64,000 bases of DNA from Casuarina equisetifolia (Eukaryota > Streptophyta > Magnoliopsida > Fagales > Casuarinaceae): assembly GCA_028551475.1 (NCBI GenBank), contig CM052354.1, forward strand, positions 20,669,258 through 20,733,257, read 5' to 3'. Positions 52,801 to 64,000 of this stretch are shown here, piece after piece. Under the pieces are notes generated by a model, which was not told the origin of the DNA, did no database searches, and saw nothing but the letters and a program-made list of their open reading frames with translations. The translations under genes and the position numbers were made by a program. Within the stretch, counting starts at the first letter, position 1. The number at the start of each line of letters is the position of its first letter.

Positions 52801-53854
52801 CAACAACAGCCAAAAGCAAGTCTCTGTGGTAGCCAACTTCAGTAGCATTTAGCTTCTTCATGAGTCCAACAAGTCGTTTTGGGTTACCCTTCAATGGGTT
52901 TGGGCGCCTCTTCAAACATGGCATTAAACCATTATAAGGATCGGTACATACAAGGACCAGTATATGGTAAGACAACTCTGCAGCAGGCCCTCCATTTTCT
53001 CTACCAGAAATGCTGACTAATTGTTCCAAAGTTATACTCCCAAAAAGAACACTTCTAAGACCTGGAGGAACCAAGGACTCCTCCACGAGAACCCTATCAC
53101 GTAATGTGGACAAAACATAAATAACAGTCTCATCATCATCGTTTCCAAGCCCACGAAGGACAAAAGAATACATTTCCTTCTGCTGCAGCACCCACCTCAA
53201 CAATCCTGGCCTTCCCACCTCTAAAAATGACATTGCAAAGCCAACAAATGCCTTTCGCAAAGAGTGCTTAATTCTCCTTTCGTTTTGGCTTTTTTCATAT
53301 GACATGAGCTTGGAAAACGCCTTGAATTTGAAATCAAACTTTTTTGCAAACTCAGAAGCCAATCCTGAGCCTCGCCTAACAATTGAAGACATCAGCAAAA
53401 GAGCAGCTTTTTGGCACTTAACTTCTTTATTATTCAGTTCCTTGTAAAGATCTGCCATGTATTCTTCAATAAGCAATTTTGCAAACTTATCAAGAACCCT
53501 ACTAATAGCTATTCGTTCCACATCCTTTGGATCATATATCCCATCAGGATGACCCAGAATATTAGAAACCAACAACAATACATATGACAATCCAGACTTT
53601 CCTCGTCGAAGCTTCCAAGCATCTAGAAGCTCCGAGAACTTGGAAGAACTCCTTACATAAAGACGCAGCAATTCACCTCCACTTTTTCCTTTCAATAAGT
53701 TAATGAACTCCTTAACACCTTCCGAACATAACTTTATTTCAATGGAATTTATCTTATGTAATAGTTCTCTAAGTTTAGCTTCATGGGTCGCTTTCACTTG
53801 AAACATTGGAACCTCTTCTCCTTCAACCTCACTGTTGTAATCATCGTCTACCAT
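37866..53854 (-). CDS. URB1: URB1/Npa1-like nucleolar pre-ribosome assembly scaffold
   Basis: A giant HEAT-like helical protein. Coding exons: 53854-52725, 52628-51896, 51388-50893, 49858-49704, 49628-46194, 46044-45832, 45445-45242, 45121-44918, 44716-about 44612, 43409-43251, 41951-41601, 40454-40022, 38707-38608 and 38091-37866. All have GT-AG junctions and consistent phases except the end of the 44,716 exon, where the frame meets TAG at 44,611-44,609 before any usable phase-0 donor. The next exon starts in phase 0, so a missed small exon, another donor or a real truncation is needed to explain it. The summed length is about 2,640 residues. The start MVDDDYNSEVEG leads into HEAKLRELLHKINSIEIKLC and GKSGGELLRLYVRSSSKF, the Npa1 N-terminal domain. 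Residues of exon 3 include a lysine-rich, nuclear-signal-like NIKKKRKMNF. Yeast Npa1/Urb1 works in early 60S subunit assembly in the nucleolus. Confidence 0.85.
42590..43080. repeat. Direct duplication, 232-bp unit, in a URB1 intron
   Basis: CATAATATTCAGTAACA(A/T)GGACTG starts at 42,590 and again at 42,822. Both copies run on through TTTTATATAGTACGAGAGTATA, TTTTTGACATTGTCAGCATTC and CAAACCCTCCATCCA. The second copy has a small insertion. Located between the exons ending 43,251 and starting 41,951. Confidence 0.9.
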
Positions 53855-54094
53855 AGCTGCAATTGAAAAACACAACACCAATCAAAGAAAATTATTTCCC
53901 TTCCGTGCAACTCCAAGAACAAAAATTTGATAGTTTACGTAGTTCCTTTGACCAACAGACAATCACTTGTCACTTAAATAGAAAATAGGTAAAACATAAC
54001 CAACTAAACATGACCGAGTTTCTTGTTCTCTAATTTTGTTACATTATATTTTCCAGCATCCAAACAGTTAAGAATAAGCGCATTGAAAGTGTAC

Positions 54095-54246
54095 CTCGAT
54101 CTTCGGTGGCTGAGCTTGGTTCCTCCATCGAGGAGGGAAGTGAGACGTTCACTTCTACGTGATTGTCCGTGCGAGCTGGTAGGGTTTAAGGGCATGGAAG
54201 AACGAAGGGTTTTTCTTTCAGACTTGCTCTGGCCTAAATTATGCAA
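54095..54246 (-). promoter_or_regulatory. Probable URB1 5' untranslated exon with an upstream ORF
   Basis: A good donor (ATCGAG|GTACAC) ends at 54,095, and the matching acceptor (TTGCAG|CTATGG) lies two bases before the URB1 start codon. The open frame starting at 54,246 (MHNLGQSKSERK) enters the second exon out of frame with MVDDDYN and meets a stop within a few codons, so it would be an upstream ORF and not an N-terminal extension. Confidence 0.6.
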
Positions 54247-54296
54247 AAGAACCCAAAACCAATCTCACCGCAAGAGTGGACCCAGCCCAATTTGGA

Positions 54297-54410
54297 AAGC
54301 CAATCCCAAGCCTCGCCTATCAAGCAGCTTTTTGGCACTTCACTTCTTTATTATTTATTTGGTTCCTTCTAAACATATGCTTGTGATATCCAATGAGCAA
54401 TCTGTCAAGA
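54297..54410 (-). pseudogene. Partial duplicate of URB1 exon sequence
   Basis: AAGCCAATCCCAAGCCTCGCC and AGCAGCTTTTTGGCACTTCAC, then TTCTTTATTATT and GGTTCCTT, match the first coding exon at about 53,356-53,490 in the same orientation, with an internal deletion of about 18 bases. It lies just outside the 5' end of the gene. The fragment has no start or splice sites and is not functional coding sequence. Confidence 0.75.
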
Positions 54411-54429
54411 TTTGTAGAAGAATTAGGTT

Positions 54430-56211
54430 AATAAATATGATTATAATGTTTTATTATAAGTAAATTCATCTATTTAATTATAAAAATTATAATTTTTCTA
54501 TAACCAAATCATAAATAATTTGTTAGATCAACTATTTCAAAATAACAATAATACCTAGACTAGTTGATTGAGAGAGGTCATTTGAAAGTTGGTGGCAAAG
54601 TTTCACCAGTTTATGATGAGTGTCTTGTGGATTATAAGCAATAAGATGATTATATGTTTTGTGAAAGAAAAAATAAACAAAAATGTATGGAAAGAGATAA
54701 CATAAAATATATAATTTATGTTAATCTAGATCTCTTGAATTTTCTATATTGAGTTATGTGTGTTTGTATTGTTTTTTATTCATTCCATACACAATGCAGT
54801 CTAATAAATCTCCAATGTGGATTTTATAATTCTATGCTCAATTTTAAATAATTAATAGGACATCCTAAGCATAATAATAGTGAAAAATAAAAACAAACAA
54901 CTCAAGTGCTTTGTTATTGGGTTGGGTCCGCAATGATTTAATTGGATCATAGGAGTGGTGAACTTCTTCCACCTATCATGTTTATTGTCTCCTCGATGTG
55001 TCATGCAATATAAGTTTACTATTAGGGTAAACAATGAGACAATTTTATAAAATAATTGCTTGTTTGATGGAAGAAAAATAAATAAAAAATATTGAAAAAA
55101 GACTACAAAAAATATAAAATATTATATTATCTTGAATCTCTCAAATATGCTATATTTAGTTACATGTGTTTGTGTTGTAGTATATTCAATTCATATACAA
55201 TGCATCTCAGGGTTGGTGAACTTCTTTCATTTATTATGTTTATTGTTTTCGATGTCTCTTGTAGTGCAAACTTACTATTAGTATATGAAATTTTACAATT
55301 TTTTCTTTTGTTTTTTACATTCATATGGCGTAGTAATATATATGTTTTTATGTCAATACAACACATATGCAAGGTTATCATTCAAAAATTTAAAATATAA
55401 AGAATAATTAAAAAATTATTTTATTTTGCAAGAACATTATAATCTTTTGCAATTGGATTTATATACACATTAAAATAGTAAATAAAATATTTATATAATT
55501 TTTTATTCAATAATTATTCAACTACTGTATTTTCACTTAAATACGGACAAGAAGGCTTAGGGTTCATCCACATGATTCCACCATTAGCTCATCCTACTTG
55601 TTTCTATCCAAAATAAATCCTATTTTTAGTTGAAAATCGAACAAAATATTAACAGAAAAATTTTCATAATTTTACCTGATCATTTCTAATTCTCTCTTTT
55701 TATTATTCTATATTTCAGCCTCGTTACTTAATTTTTTTTGTTTGATGGTGAAGTTATTTTCAAATGATTACGACTCTTAAATAGAGTAATAAATTATTCT
55801 GTATTAGCATTTATTAATCATCATATCACTCTAGATTTAGTTTTTCAAAATTAATAAGATTTTACCATATATTAAAGATCCCTATCATTAAATTTTAATA
55901 CTATAAATTACTAATTATGATCTAAATTACAAACCATATATTAAAAGAAAAATCTGTTCAGGCAGGGCAGCTAAATTTTGTCTACGCAACCTAGCACCGC
56001 CTTGCCCTATCACAACCGGGCGAGTGGCATCAAGACACGTAGCACTGTCAGAAACCTACTCCTATATAATCCCCACTCGCGGATTACAAAAATATCTTTT
56101 TCTGGATACTCCTCTCTGGGATTTGGCTCTCTGCCCCAAATCCCGCCCTAGGGTTCTTCTTGTTTCCCCAAAGCCTATCATCTTTTGATTCGAATTAGGT
56201 TCCTCGTCACC
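54430..56211. other. AT-rich intergenic DNA with diverged direct repeats; RBP45 promoter at the right end
   Basis: No gene is supported. Two related blocks lie in the same direction at about 54,640-55,030 and 55,050-55,290. They share a ...TTGAAT...TATATT...AGTTA motif followed by TGTGTTTGT, GTGAACTTCTT and ATGTTTATTGT; the second is shorter. This looks like decayed transposon sequence of unknown type. The GC-richer stretch from about 55,960 on is the RBP45 promoter and 5' untranslated region. Confidence 0.5.
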
Positions 56212-59200
56212 ATGATGCAACAGCCAGCACCGATGCCTGCGGATCAGCAGGCCCAGCAGTACCAGCAGCAGCAGCAGCAGCAGTGGATGATGATGCAGCA
56301 GCAGCAGCAGCCGGTCCCGCCTCCCGCAGGTTGGGCCCCGCCGGCCGTGCCTCCGCCACAGCTTGCCCAACCCCAGCAGCAGCAGTACCCCGCACAGCAG
56401 ACTGTCGGGTCTGACGAGATCCGGTCCCTCTGGATCGGGGATTTGCTACCCTGGATGGAAGAGAACTATCTCCTAACGTGCTTCGCTCACACTGGAGAGG
56501 TAGAACCTAATCTATATATGTATGTATATGTCCTTTAGTTTTTGGGCGTGAGGTACATGTTTGACTCTGTTTAGGGTTTTTTTATTTGTGCGCGGCGGAA
56601 AAAGATTTGAAATTTTCGATTGGGATGAGTAAATACGTAGGATTCTGGTGCCTATTCTTGTGTATTTTTTTTTTCGGAAGATTGGTGTTATAGCTTTGTT
56701 GTGTGCCGTGGGAAAAGATTCGAGTGTTTTGATTGTGGTGAATTAATTGGAAGAAATTTTGGTCGGTTACTTTTTCTTTTGGTTGATGTGGATTGTGTCC
56801 AATGGGACACTTTTTCGGAAGATTGGTGTTATGATTTTTTTCTCAATGAATTGGATTGTTGATGCTGGATCGATTATGTAGGTTTTTGACCATAATTTGG
56901 GTTTGGCAACACCTAAAGGATACAAGCTTTCTGTTTTGCATATTATTTGGTTTGTTGTGTGATTGGTTCTTTTCTTTTTGTTTGACTTTACGCGGTGGAT
57001 TCTCTTGGATTGGAGTGGTTTTCTTAAATCTAATCTAATTGTTTTGTTTTGCTTTCATAAGTAATACTCTAAACAATTGAATCTTCATTGCATCTGTTGG
57101 TCCTCAGGTAGTTTCAGCCAAGGTTATCCGTAACAAGCAAACGGGTATATCTGAGGGTTATGGTTTCATTGAGTTTCTAAATCGTGCTGCGGCAGACAGG
57201 GTTTTGCAAACTTACAACGGCACACTGATGCCAAACACTGAGCAGAATTTTCGGCTGAACTGGGCCACTCTTGGTGCTGGTGAGAGGCGGCAAGATGATG
57301 GTCCGGATTATACGATTTTTGTGGGAGATTTGGCTGCTGATGTTACTGATTACTTGCTTCAAGAGACCTTTAAAGGTATGTACCCTTCCGTGAAGGGTGC
57401 AAAAGTTGTCACTGACAGGACCACCGGACGTTCTAAGGGTTATGGCTTTGTAAGGTTTGGAGATGAAGGTGAACAGTTGCGTGCAATGACTGAAATGAAC
57501 GGCCATTACTGTTCTACAAGGCCCATGCGCATTGGCCCAGCAGCAACAAAAAAACCTGTAGGTGCACAGCAGTATCAGAAAGGTATTTAGTGGCGCTAAT
57601 AATGCTTTGTAGTGATTGCTTCAGGAAAAAAATTTAAGTTCCAATGTTTCTTCTTGATTTTAGCATTTGCTTGGTCTTCTTGTTTGTTCTCTGTCTTTGT
57701 CGCTTTTTTTGGTGGTGTTCCTTATATATTATGATTGTTTGAAATGGTAAGTTAAATGTTTGTTGACTTATCTTGAGGTGAATTGTGAAAACAGTGTCCT
57801 CAATTTGACGCTTTCCAGTTATTCATTTGAAGCTTGGCGGAGCTTACAGTCATTTCGTTCCAGTACTTACCTTTATAAACTTGGGCACATTTAAATTCTC
57901 TTAAAACATGCAAAATCTTATATAAAACTCATGTTGTCTTAAAGCAGGACACCGAGAGGCTCTCATTTTTGGGGGGCCTGGAACTGATTTCAGCTGAAAT
58001 GATTCCACTTTAATGCGTGGCCTCATTTTAGGTCAGTTATTTTGTTTATGTCATAAAGTTGATACTTCCTTTTCTTTTTGTGGCATTTTTTATGCTACAT
58101 TCAGAATTCATTTCCAGTTCCTTATATATATTAAAAGATTCCAGTTCCTTTTATATTAAGAGTTGAGTTGCCAGTCAAGTTTATTCATTCCCTTTTCCAT
58201 TCTTTTTTTATTTTTCCTTTTCCATTATTCTAGCTCAGTTAATCATGGAGAGCCTTTGGTTATTTCCTACCAGTGTGAATCAATTCCCTTGTGCTCTTTC
58301 CGCATGAGGTTGTACACCATTTATTTAGGGATTTTCTGGCCCCATGCATGGTTCTGCTGTTATTTTTAGGAATTTATTCTATAAGAAATCTCGCCCTCCT
58401 TTTCCTCATTGGTCTTCCGGTTAGATATTAAAACTACACCTAGCTGCTAAGAACTAGGTATCTTGTTCATTTTGGTGAACGATCGTATGGAACCTGCCTT
58501 GAATAGGTTAATAATTCAAAATTTGGAACACAAAATGTCAACACAATATGCTTTAAATTGTTGCTTGCGTCCTCAAACTTGGTGTTCTTTGATTCCCCCT
58601 GTTTATTTATTTATTTATTTAAGTAACTATTACTTTGTATTCCTTGTTTGTCTATATCTGTTTTGTGAGAAATCAGAGTCTCTGTAAAATGCTTCTATGT
58701 TGGTGTTTTGTGATTGGGCCTTAGAGTATCAAATTTCTGTTTTATGTCTAAAAGGGTGGTTGATGTATTTAACTTCTGAAACAAACCTGTCTATTCCCCT
58801 TGTGTGCAAGTTCCATTGCATTTTGGAATGTTTGTTGGGCATCTGGGTAATCTTTGTTATGAGATGCTCACTAGAAAATAAATGCATTCAATGTGGTTGT
58901 GCTATCAATTAGTTGCCGAAATTGTTTTCACAAACCTTACAGGTTAGAATGGTACTATGTGTTGATGGATGATAGGGATTCTAAAAGGAACAGCAAGGTG
59001 GATGAGTAGGGTTTGTAAAACTATAATAAGAATGCCTTAATGATGCCTTCTGATGAAGAGCTTACTTGGTCCTACCCACTTTATTTTTGATGATATGCTG
59101 TTTGTGTTATAATGAACTTATTTATAATCAATTCATTTCTTCAAGTCATACAAGTCCAGGGTCTTGTTTTCTTATTATAAATTAGAAATGAAGTTACTTG

Positions 59201-60348
59201 GATCAGTTTTATATAAATGGGAAAGCTACTTAAATTCAAATTTTGTTTTTAGGATACTTTGAGTTTCTATTTCTTTTTTCATGACGAAATTGATACAATG
59301 TGGACATTCTGGAATGAATGTTCATGGCACAATCTTTGAGTTTATCTACCTTGGAATGAACCCATGTTGCACGGAATCCCCTGAGAATTGTATTTTTTTC
59401 TGTTATCATTTGTTGGTTAGTTCACGCTCTTTGTCATTGGCAGCTACTTACCAGAACACGCAAGGAAGCCAAGGGGAGAATGATCCAAATAACACAACTG
59501 TGGGTAGTTTGTTTCAGTGTTTATAAAATATGTTCCCTGCCACATGATACTGAATCTTGACAGTCTTGGTTGCAGATATTCGTAGGGGGTTTGGATTCAA
59601 GTGTCACAGATGACTTGTTGAGACAAGTTTTTGGACAGTTCGGTGAGCTGATCCATGTGAAAATACCATTAGGCAAGCGTTGTGGTTTTGTTCAATTTGC
59701 TAGCAGGTAAAAAGTTGATACTGGTCTATGAATAGGTTGCATTGGCCCCTGTATTTGTTTTTTTTCCTTTTCCCCCCCCTCTCCATGTCTGCTGGCCTTG
59801 GTTGTAATGTTATCCTTGATTGTGGTACTTCAGGGCTAGCGCGGAGCAAGCACTATCAATAATGAATGGAACTCAGTTAGGAGGACAAAGTATTCGGCTT
59901 TCATGGGGTCGTAGTCCATCAAACAAACAGGTTTTTAGTTGCCACCATATTTTGAATGACTTTATGTTGTGGGCTTTCCTCTATGCAGATAAGTAATAGA
60001 ATTTTTTGTGTTTGAATGGCTCAGACTCAACCAGATCAGGCCCAGTGGAATGGTGCTGGTGCATACTATGGGTACCCACAAGGATACGATGCGTATACAT
60101 ATGCACCTCCCACCCAAGACCCTAACATGTACTATGGAGGCTATCCTGGATATGGGAATTACCAGCAGCCTGGTGCTTACCAACAGCCGCAGCAGGTAAT
60201 ATATTGCTGTATAAATGCTGGTGCATAAAATGCAGCGGCCAGTGTGTTTTCAAGCTACGATGTCCTTTGTTTGTGTTTGTGTTTTTTTTTTTTTTTTGGG
60301 TCCTGTCTTATCAACTATTAATATTTACGTTTTTACCATCTGCAGTGA
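56212..60348 (+). CDS. RBP45: RBP45/RBP47-type RNA-binding protein with three RRMs
   Basis: Seven exons: 56212-56499, 57108-57582, 59444-59499, 59576-59706, 59834-59930, 60025-60195 and 60346-60348. GT-AG junctions and phases all agree, giving 406 residues, the usual RBP45 size. The Gln-rich N-terminus (CAG runs, residues about 12-63) is typical of plant oligouridylate-binding proteins. RRM1 (about 71-150) has LWIGDL and GYGFIEF; RRM2 (about 163-243) has IFVGDL and GYGFVRF; RRM3 (274-345) has IFVGGL and CGFVQF. A Tyr/Gly/Gln-rich tail follows. These proteins bind poly(U) and poly(A) RNA in the nucleus and join stress granules. The stop codon is the first codon of the last exon. Intron 2 (1.9 kb) contains no recognised gene. 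Confidence 0.95.
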
Positions 60349-61028
60349 TCTTCTGTCATGTCCTTCGCTGTGCATTAAGGTTGCGATTTTGCTCATTGGC
60401 TGTAGAATGATGATCGACGATCCGTATGAGTTTAGCTTTATCTATCTTTTTTCCTTCTGATTTCTTCTTCCTTTTTTTCCTTTTTTTTTTGGGGGGGTGA
60501 CATCGAGTATGTGGTGTTGGTTGGCCATTGTGATCTTTCTTTTGGCTGTCTTATATACAGTATGTATTTGCCAGATATTTGCTCTTGTATGGACCAACTA
60601 TTATTTGTCTAAAAGGAGATGGCTCTTATTTTCTGTTCTGCGATGTGGCACTCTTCTCATTTTGTCTTCACTTTCTTTTATTAATAGTCATGACTTCTTA
60701 CACTGCCCAAGGTTATTGACATTACTCTTCGGACTAATCTTTTTATTTGGGCTTCCATTCCTTCACTTTTTTTATAAAAATTCTTTTATTAAGAAGCTAA
60801 AAAGCATAATTGCGAGATGTTATTTTATTTTGAATAGTTAAGTTCAATTCTTAACATAAATGTAATAAGCAGGAGTTAGAGCAAGAGATGGTATCTGTAT
60901 TAAAGATAACCATAACACTTAACAATTCTCATATAAAATTCACAATTTATGACCATCGTCATAAGAGGTTAAAGTGATAACAGGGAGATGTGATTGGTAC
61001 TCGGTTTTCGTCATTCCAAATTCTCAAG
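60349..61028. other. RBP45 3' untranslated region and spacer
   Basis: T-rich sequence with no supported gene. It separates two genes that would be convergent if the minus-strand candidate to the right is real. Confidence 0.55.
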
Positions 61029-62188
61029 CTAAGGCTCCTTCCTTATCTTTGGGCAGTTACGGGTATTAGGAGAGAGCTCATAATCAAATTTTAGCTTCAG
61101 GACTTGACTTCGAAGAACGGAACTTGTGTAAAGTCCATTAGCTCCCAAAACTGGAACAGGGCGATTTGCAGGGAAGGTAGGCTGCAGAATAGGGGCATGG
61201 CTTGGCGCTGCAAAGGGTCGCCGTCCACTGGCCTTGAAAGGCGGAGAAGTCCGGATAGATGCAATGCTTGGCTTGCTGCACTTCCTGCATTTTGAGATAT
61301 TTCAATGAAAAATGCAAGCAGTAAGTTCCAGAGCAAGGTTCTTGAACTTGGAACATGAAAATCAGTCCTAACCTACATAAAGCTGTACTAATAACGCAGG
61401 ACAATCTGACTACCACGTGACCATAGGAATAATACGGGACAATCTCCCTCCCCATACCCCATTTTGTAAAATGTTGTCTGTTCCAGTACCATCCTACATT
61501 GATGATGAGACAGAGACCAGCTGAGCTTAAATTCCCAAAAGAAATGTCAAGGAAAAGAAACATCATATATTCTATGATTCTTTTACTCATGCCACCAAGT
61601 TATTGAGCTAATTCCGATGGTTGAAAAATCAACTCATCACTGAAGACATTGCTCATAAAAAATTTGCTAGTCAACGGTTCTCAAGTGCTAGGCCAGCGAT
61701 ACAATGAGGCCTCAAAGGGACTACTTAGAGATTGTTTTTGTAATCAAATGATGAAGTCATTGATGATCGAACTTTGATGATCCAAAATTAAAAACAGTCA
61801 AGACAGGCATTACTAGAAATTTCAAGACCAAATAAATGGCATCAGCATAACAATACAAGTTGAATTGAACATGTTTCTTTTCCAATTTTATGAATTACCT
61901 TAATATTTTTATTAGATTCTGGATTTTGCGGAGGGACCATTTCAGTGGATGCTGTTGATGAAGTAAGACTTGACTCCGAGGTGACATCAATGATTAGATT
62001 GGTAGAAGTTGAAAGACCTGGAGAAACAGTATCAGATGAAGAAGTCCCTGCTGAAGAGGGCCTTTCACAGCATTGGTTGTCCAGTTTGGCGGGAGTAGCA
62101 GCAGACTCACCGGTTGCTTCATTTGGAAAAAGCTGTGAAATTATCTTTGTATCCTCAACAGTTTGTACTTGGGTGGTGCTGGGATCCA
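61029..62188 (-). CDS. Possible last two exons of an unrecognised gene
   Basis: The exon 62188-61899 is bounded by AATGCAG|TGGATC and ATTAAG|GTAATT and is open throughout in one frame (PSTTQVQTVEDTKIISQLF, SSAGTSSSDTVSPGLSTSTN). A terminal exon could start at 61,280 (acceptor GAAG) in matching phase and stay open for 83 residues (KPSIASIRTSPPFKASGRRP, ending PKIRKEP) to a TAG at 61,031-61,029. The alternative acceptor four bases earlier gives a shorter frame. The product would be Ser/Pro-rich and disordered; no domain is recognised. Evidence is open frames plus splice sites only, so this could be non-coding. Upstream exons were not found with confidence. Confidence 0.35.
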
Positions 62189-62189
62189 C

Positions 62190-63930
62190 TGCATTGATAG
62201 TGTCGAACAATATAATCATGCATGAAGAACTAAAAAAATAAAAAACAACACAATCAATTCTAAAGACAAGATTAGAACTATCATCCAATGATAGCATATT
62301 CAAAGAGATTGCCACTTGTAAGGGAAGTCATCATCAAAATGCATCTCATTATAGCAAATGTTCCATTTAAAAATTTCACAAGATAAAAGATAGCTTTTTC
62401 TTCCATCAGAAATTGATAACTTTGCAAAATGGATAACAAATCAGACACAAAATGAAAAGAAAGAACACAGCATGTTTAATAGTGCCCTTTCCTAATATCA
62501 CGTGAGTGCAATGTCAGGCCTCAAAACCAAAGTATGCTCCTATTGAGATGGAAATGATATTGACAAACATTGCCTACTACAAGAAGTCATGTGATTTGTA
62601 TTCTGAAGTGACTCAGATCACTCTAATGCATGCAAAGAGTACACGGTTTGTTGAATTTACCACTAGAAATAGATCCTTGAACTTCATTAGCCTGCACCAT
62701 AAAATGGCCTTGGTGAGAATAACGAACAACATTGTACAAAAATATACTTTTTTCTAAAATCCATAATCTGAGCATACTCTTTCTTCCCTATGAAACTCAA
62801 ATCTTATCTTTGTAAATATCATGTTCAACATGTGGCCTGTCATATCCAGCATGTTTGTCAGAAAAGCAATTTACAGGAATATGGGGACGAAAAGGAAATA
62901 GAAGGCAAAAATTATGTAAGGATTGGTTGTTGTAAAGAGTCATGACAGAACAGACAGCTTATGTCCATCAAAACTGAAAAAAGTTGCCACATGGGAGAAG
63001 TAAAGATTATTTTCATAACACAAAAGCTATCCAAGATATGTGCAATCTGGGTGCTAGTGCCAGGGGACAGCAACTAGGACCCAATTTTTAAGGTTGCATT
63101 CCGAAGACTTAATAACCTCAAAAAAAATGGTTAGGCATTTACCTCCCATCCGACAAACCAAAAACTTCTTTGACCTACACTGCGAAGAAATCAGGTGAGA
63201 AAAGAAAAAGAAATCCAAACTAACAGATGCAAAACAATCTGTCACAAACAAGGTATATGTCACAAAGTTACATCAGATATACACCAAAAAGCAACACTGG
63301 ATCTATGCATTATGGGTTGGATGCACCAAGCTACCACAACATACCAAAGGTTATTTGATCAGCTAATAGATTAAAAGATGTTTTAAACATAAATAGCTGA
63401 TTGATGAGGAACATAAAAGAAAAGGAAAATTGTATGTCCTATTTACAGATGCAAACATACACATATGTACACATAGCCATGCATGCATGCTTGCCTACAT
63501 ATAGCATACACATAAACAGAGATTGAAACAGAGAATCTTTGCAAAACTTACCTCATTTATTTCTCATTGTCAACTTCGAAGGCATTCCCAATCTAATTCG
63601 TGGATGATCTTCTTCTTCATGCTTTCTTCCAGATATTTTGGGCATAAAACCTGAGAGAACAAGCAGAAGAGGTGCTATTTCCTTAAATGAGTTGGGTTTC
63701 AGTTTCTCATTGGAGCATTCAATGATGTTGAAAAAGGACAAGCGGTCCTCATATGCATGATCGGGAGGAAGGCTGCCTAGAGTTTTCATGCCTATCACTA
63801 CTGCCAGAAGAGGTTTATGTCATCGAATGCCTCCTTAGTCATTCATATGCCAACGTAGACAAAAAACTAATAACTAACTTTTTTTTTATTTTTTTCTTTT
63901 TTCACTTGACTTTTCCTGGTTGACCCTTTT
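62190..63930. other. Region without a supported gene
   Basis: A minus-strand open frame at 63,798-63,553 (starting MIGMKTLGSLPPDHAYEDRL) ends at a TGA that lies one base before a strong donor (GAG|GTAAGTTT). It might be a 5' untranslated or non-coding exon of the candidate gene to its left. No known domain is visible. A CATGCATGCATGC run lies near 63,480. Confidence 0.35.
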
Positions 63931-64000
63931 GAATTGGAGTATTGGTTCTCTTAAATCTAATCTAATTGTTTTGTTGCAGTCATAAGTAATACTCTAAACA
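63931..64000 (+). pseudogene. Copy of RBP45 intron 1 sequence, cut by the window edge
   Basis: ATTGGAGT followed by TTCTCTTAAATCTAATCTAA, TTGTTTTG and TCATAAGTAATACTCTAAACA matches bases about 57,008-57,075 in RBP45 intron 1, in the same orientation and close to identical. Exon 2 would follow about 35 bases beyond the edge if the copy continues. Whether this is a paralogous gene, a fragment or an assembly duplication cannot be decided here. Confidence 0.7.

Noticed and set aside
54095..54246. URB1 N-terminal extension starting MHNLGQSKSERK
   Set aside because: The splice junction puts it out of frame with MVDDDYN, and family members begin near MVDDDYN.
61138..61590. 150-codon minus-strand frame crossing the candidate terminal exon
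   Set aside because: It runs through the presumed intron and its acceptor without homology; treated as a chance frame.

Overview
The window is nuclear DNA of a eudicot plant. The genes have many introns with ordinary GT-AG junctions and AT-rich introns. The families are typically plant: a CYP716/728-like P450, a FAX-type TMEM14 protein, a mitochondrial CRM splicing factor, an RBP45-type RNA-binding protein and a plant purple acid phosphatase. The repeats are plant L1, Ty1-copia and TRIM elements. I cannot name the species. Coordinates of spliced genes run from start codon to stop codon, and exon coordinates are given in the evidence.

Bases 1-19,240 are a transposon nest built in broken copies of a P450 gene whose intact version lies at 19,967-22,390. 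A copy of the 5' part of that gene (exon 1 plus about 1.2 kb upstream) is cut on its left by an LTR element in minus orientation, which is itself split by a 5.6 kb L1 LINE. The upstream part is cut by an 8.6 kb Ty1-copia element, which carries two solo LTRs of other families. To the right, a roughly 200-bp piece of P450 exon 1 plus about 95 bp of filler is repeated five times in tandem (16,890-18,296). The array ends in an exon 1 start region interrupted by a small TRIM with three LTRs. Target-site duplications mark the LINE (14 bp), both solo LTRs (5 bp each) and the TRIM (5 bp), so the order of insertion can be read.

Bases 19,967-60,348 are gene-dense: P450 (-), FAX/TMEM14-like membrane protein (-), DTW-domain tRNA-modifying enzyme (+, head-to-head with FAX), mitochondrial CRM-domain splicing factor mCSF1-like (+), purple acid phosphatase PAP18-like (-), a 16 kb gene for the nucleolar ribosome-assembly scaffold URB1/Npa1 (-), and an RBP45-like triple-RRM protein (+). 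These are mostly unrelated housekeeping genes, and nothing suggests they act as one pathway. The URB1 model has one unresolved spot, an in-frame stop at the end of exon 10.

Bases 60,349-64,000 hold a poorly supported minus-strand gene of unknown function. At the very edge there is about 70 bp copied from RBP45 intron 1, which may be the beginning of a tandem paralogue outside the window. The least ordinary structures are the P450 exon 1 amplification array and the three-LTR TRIM inside it.
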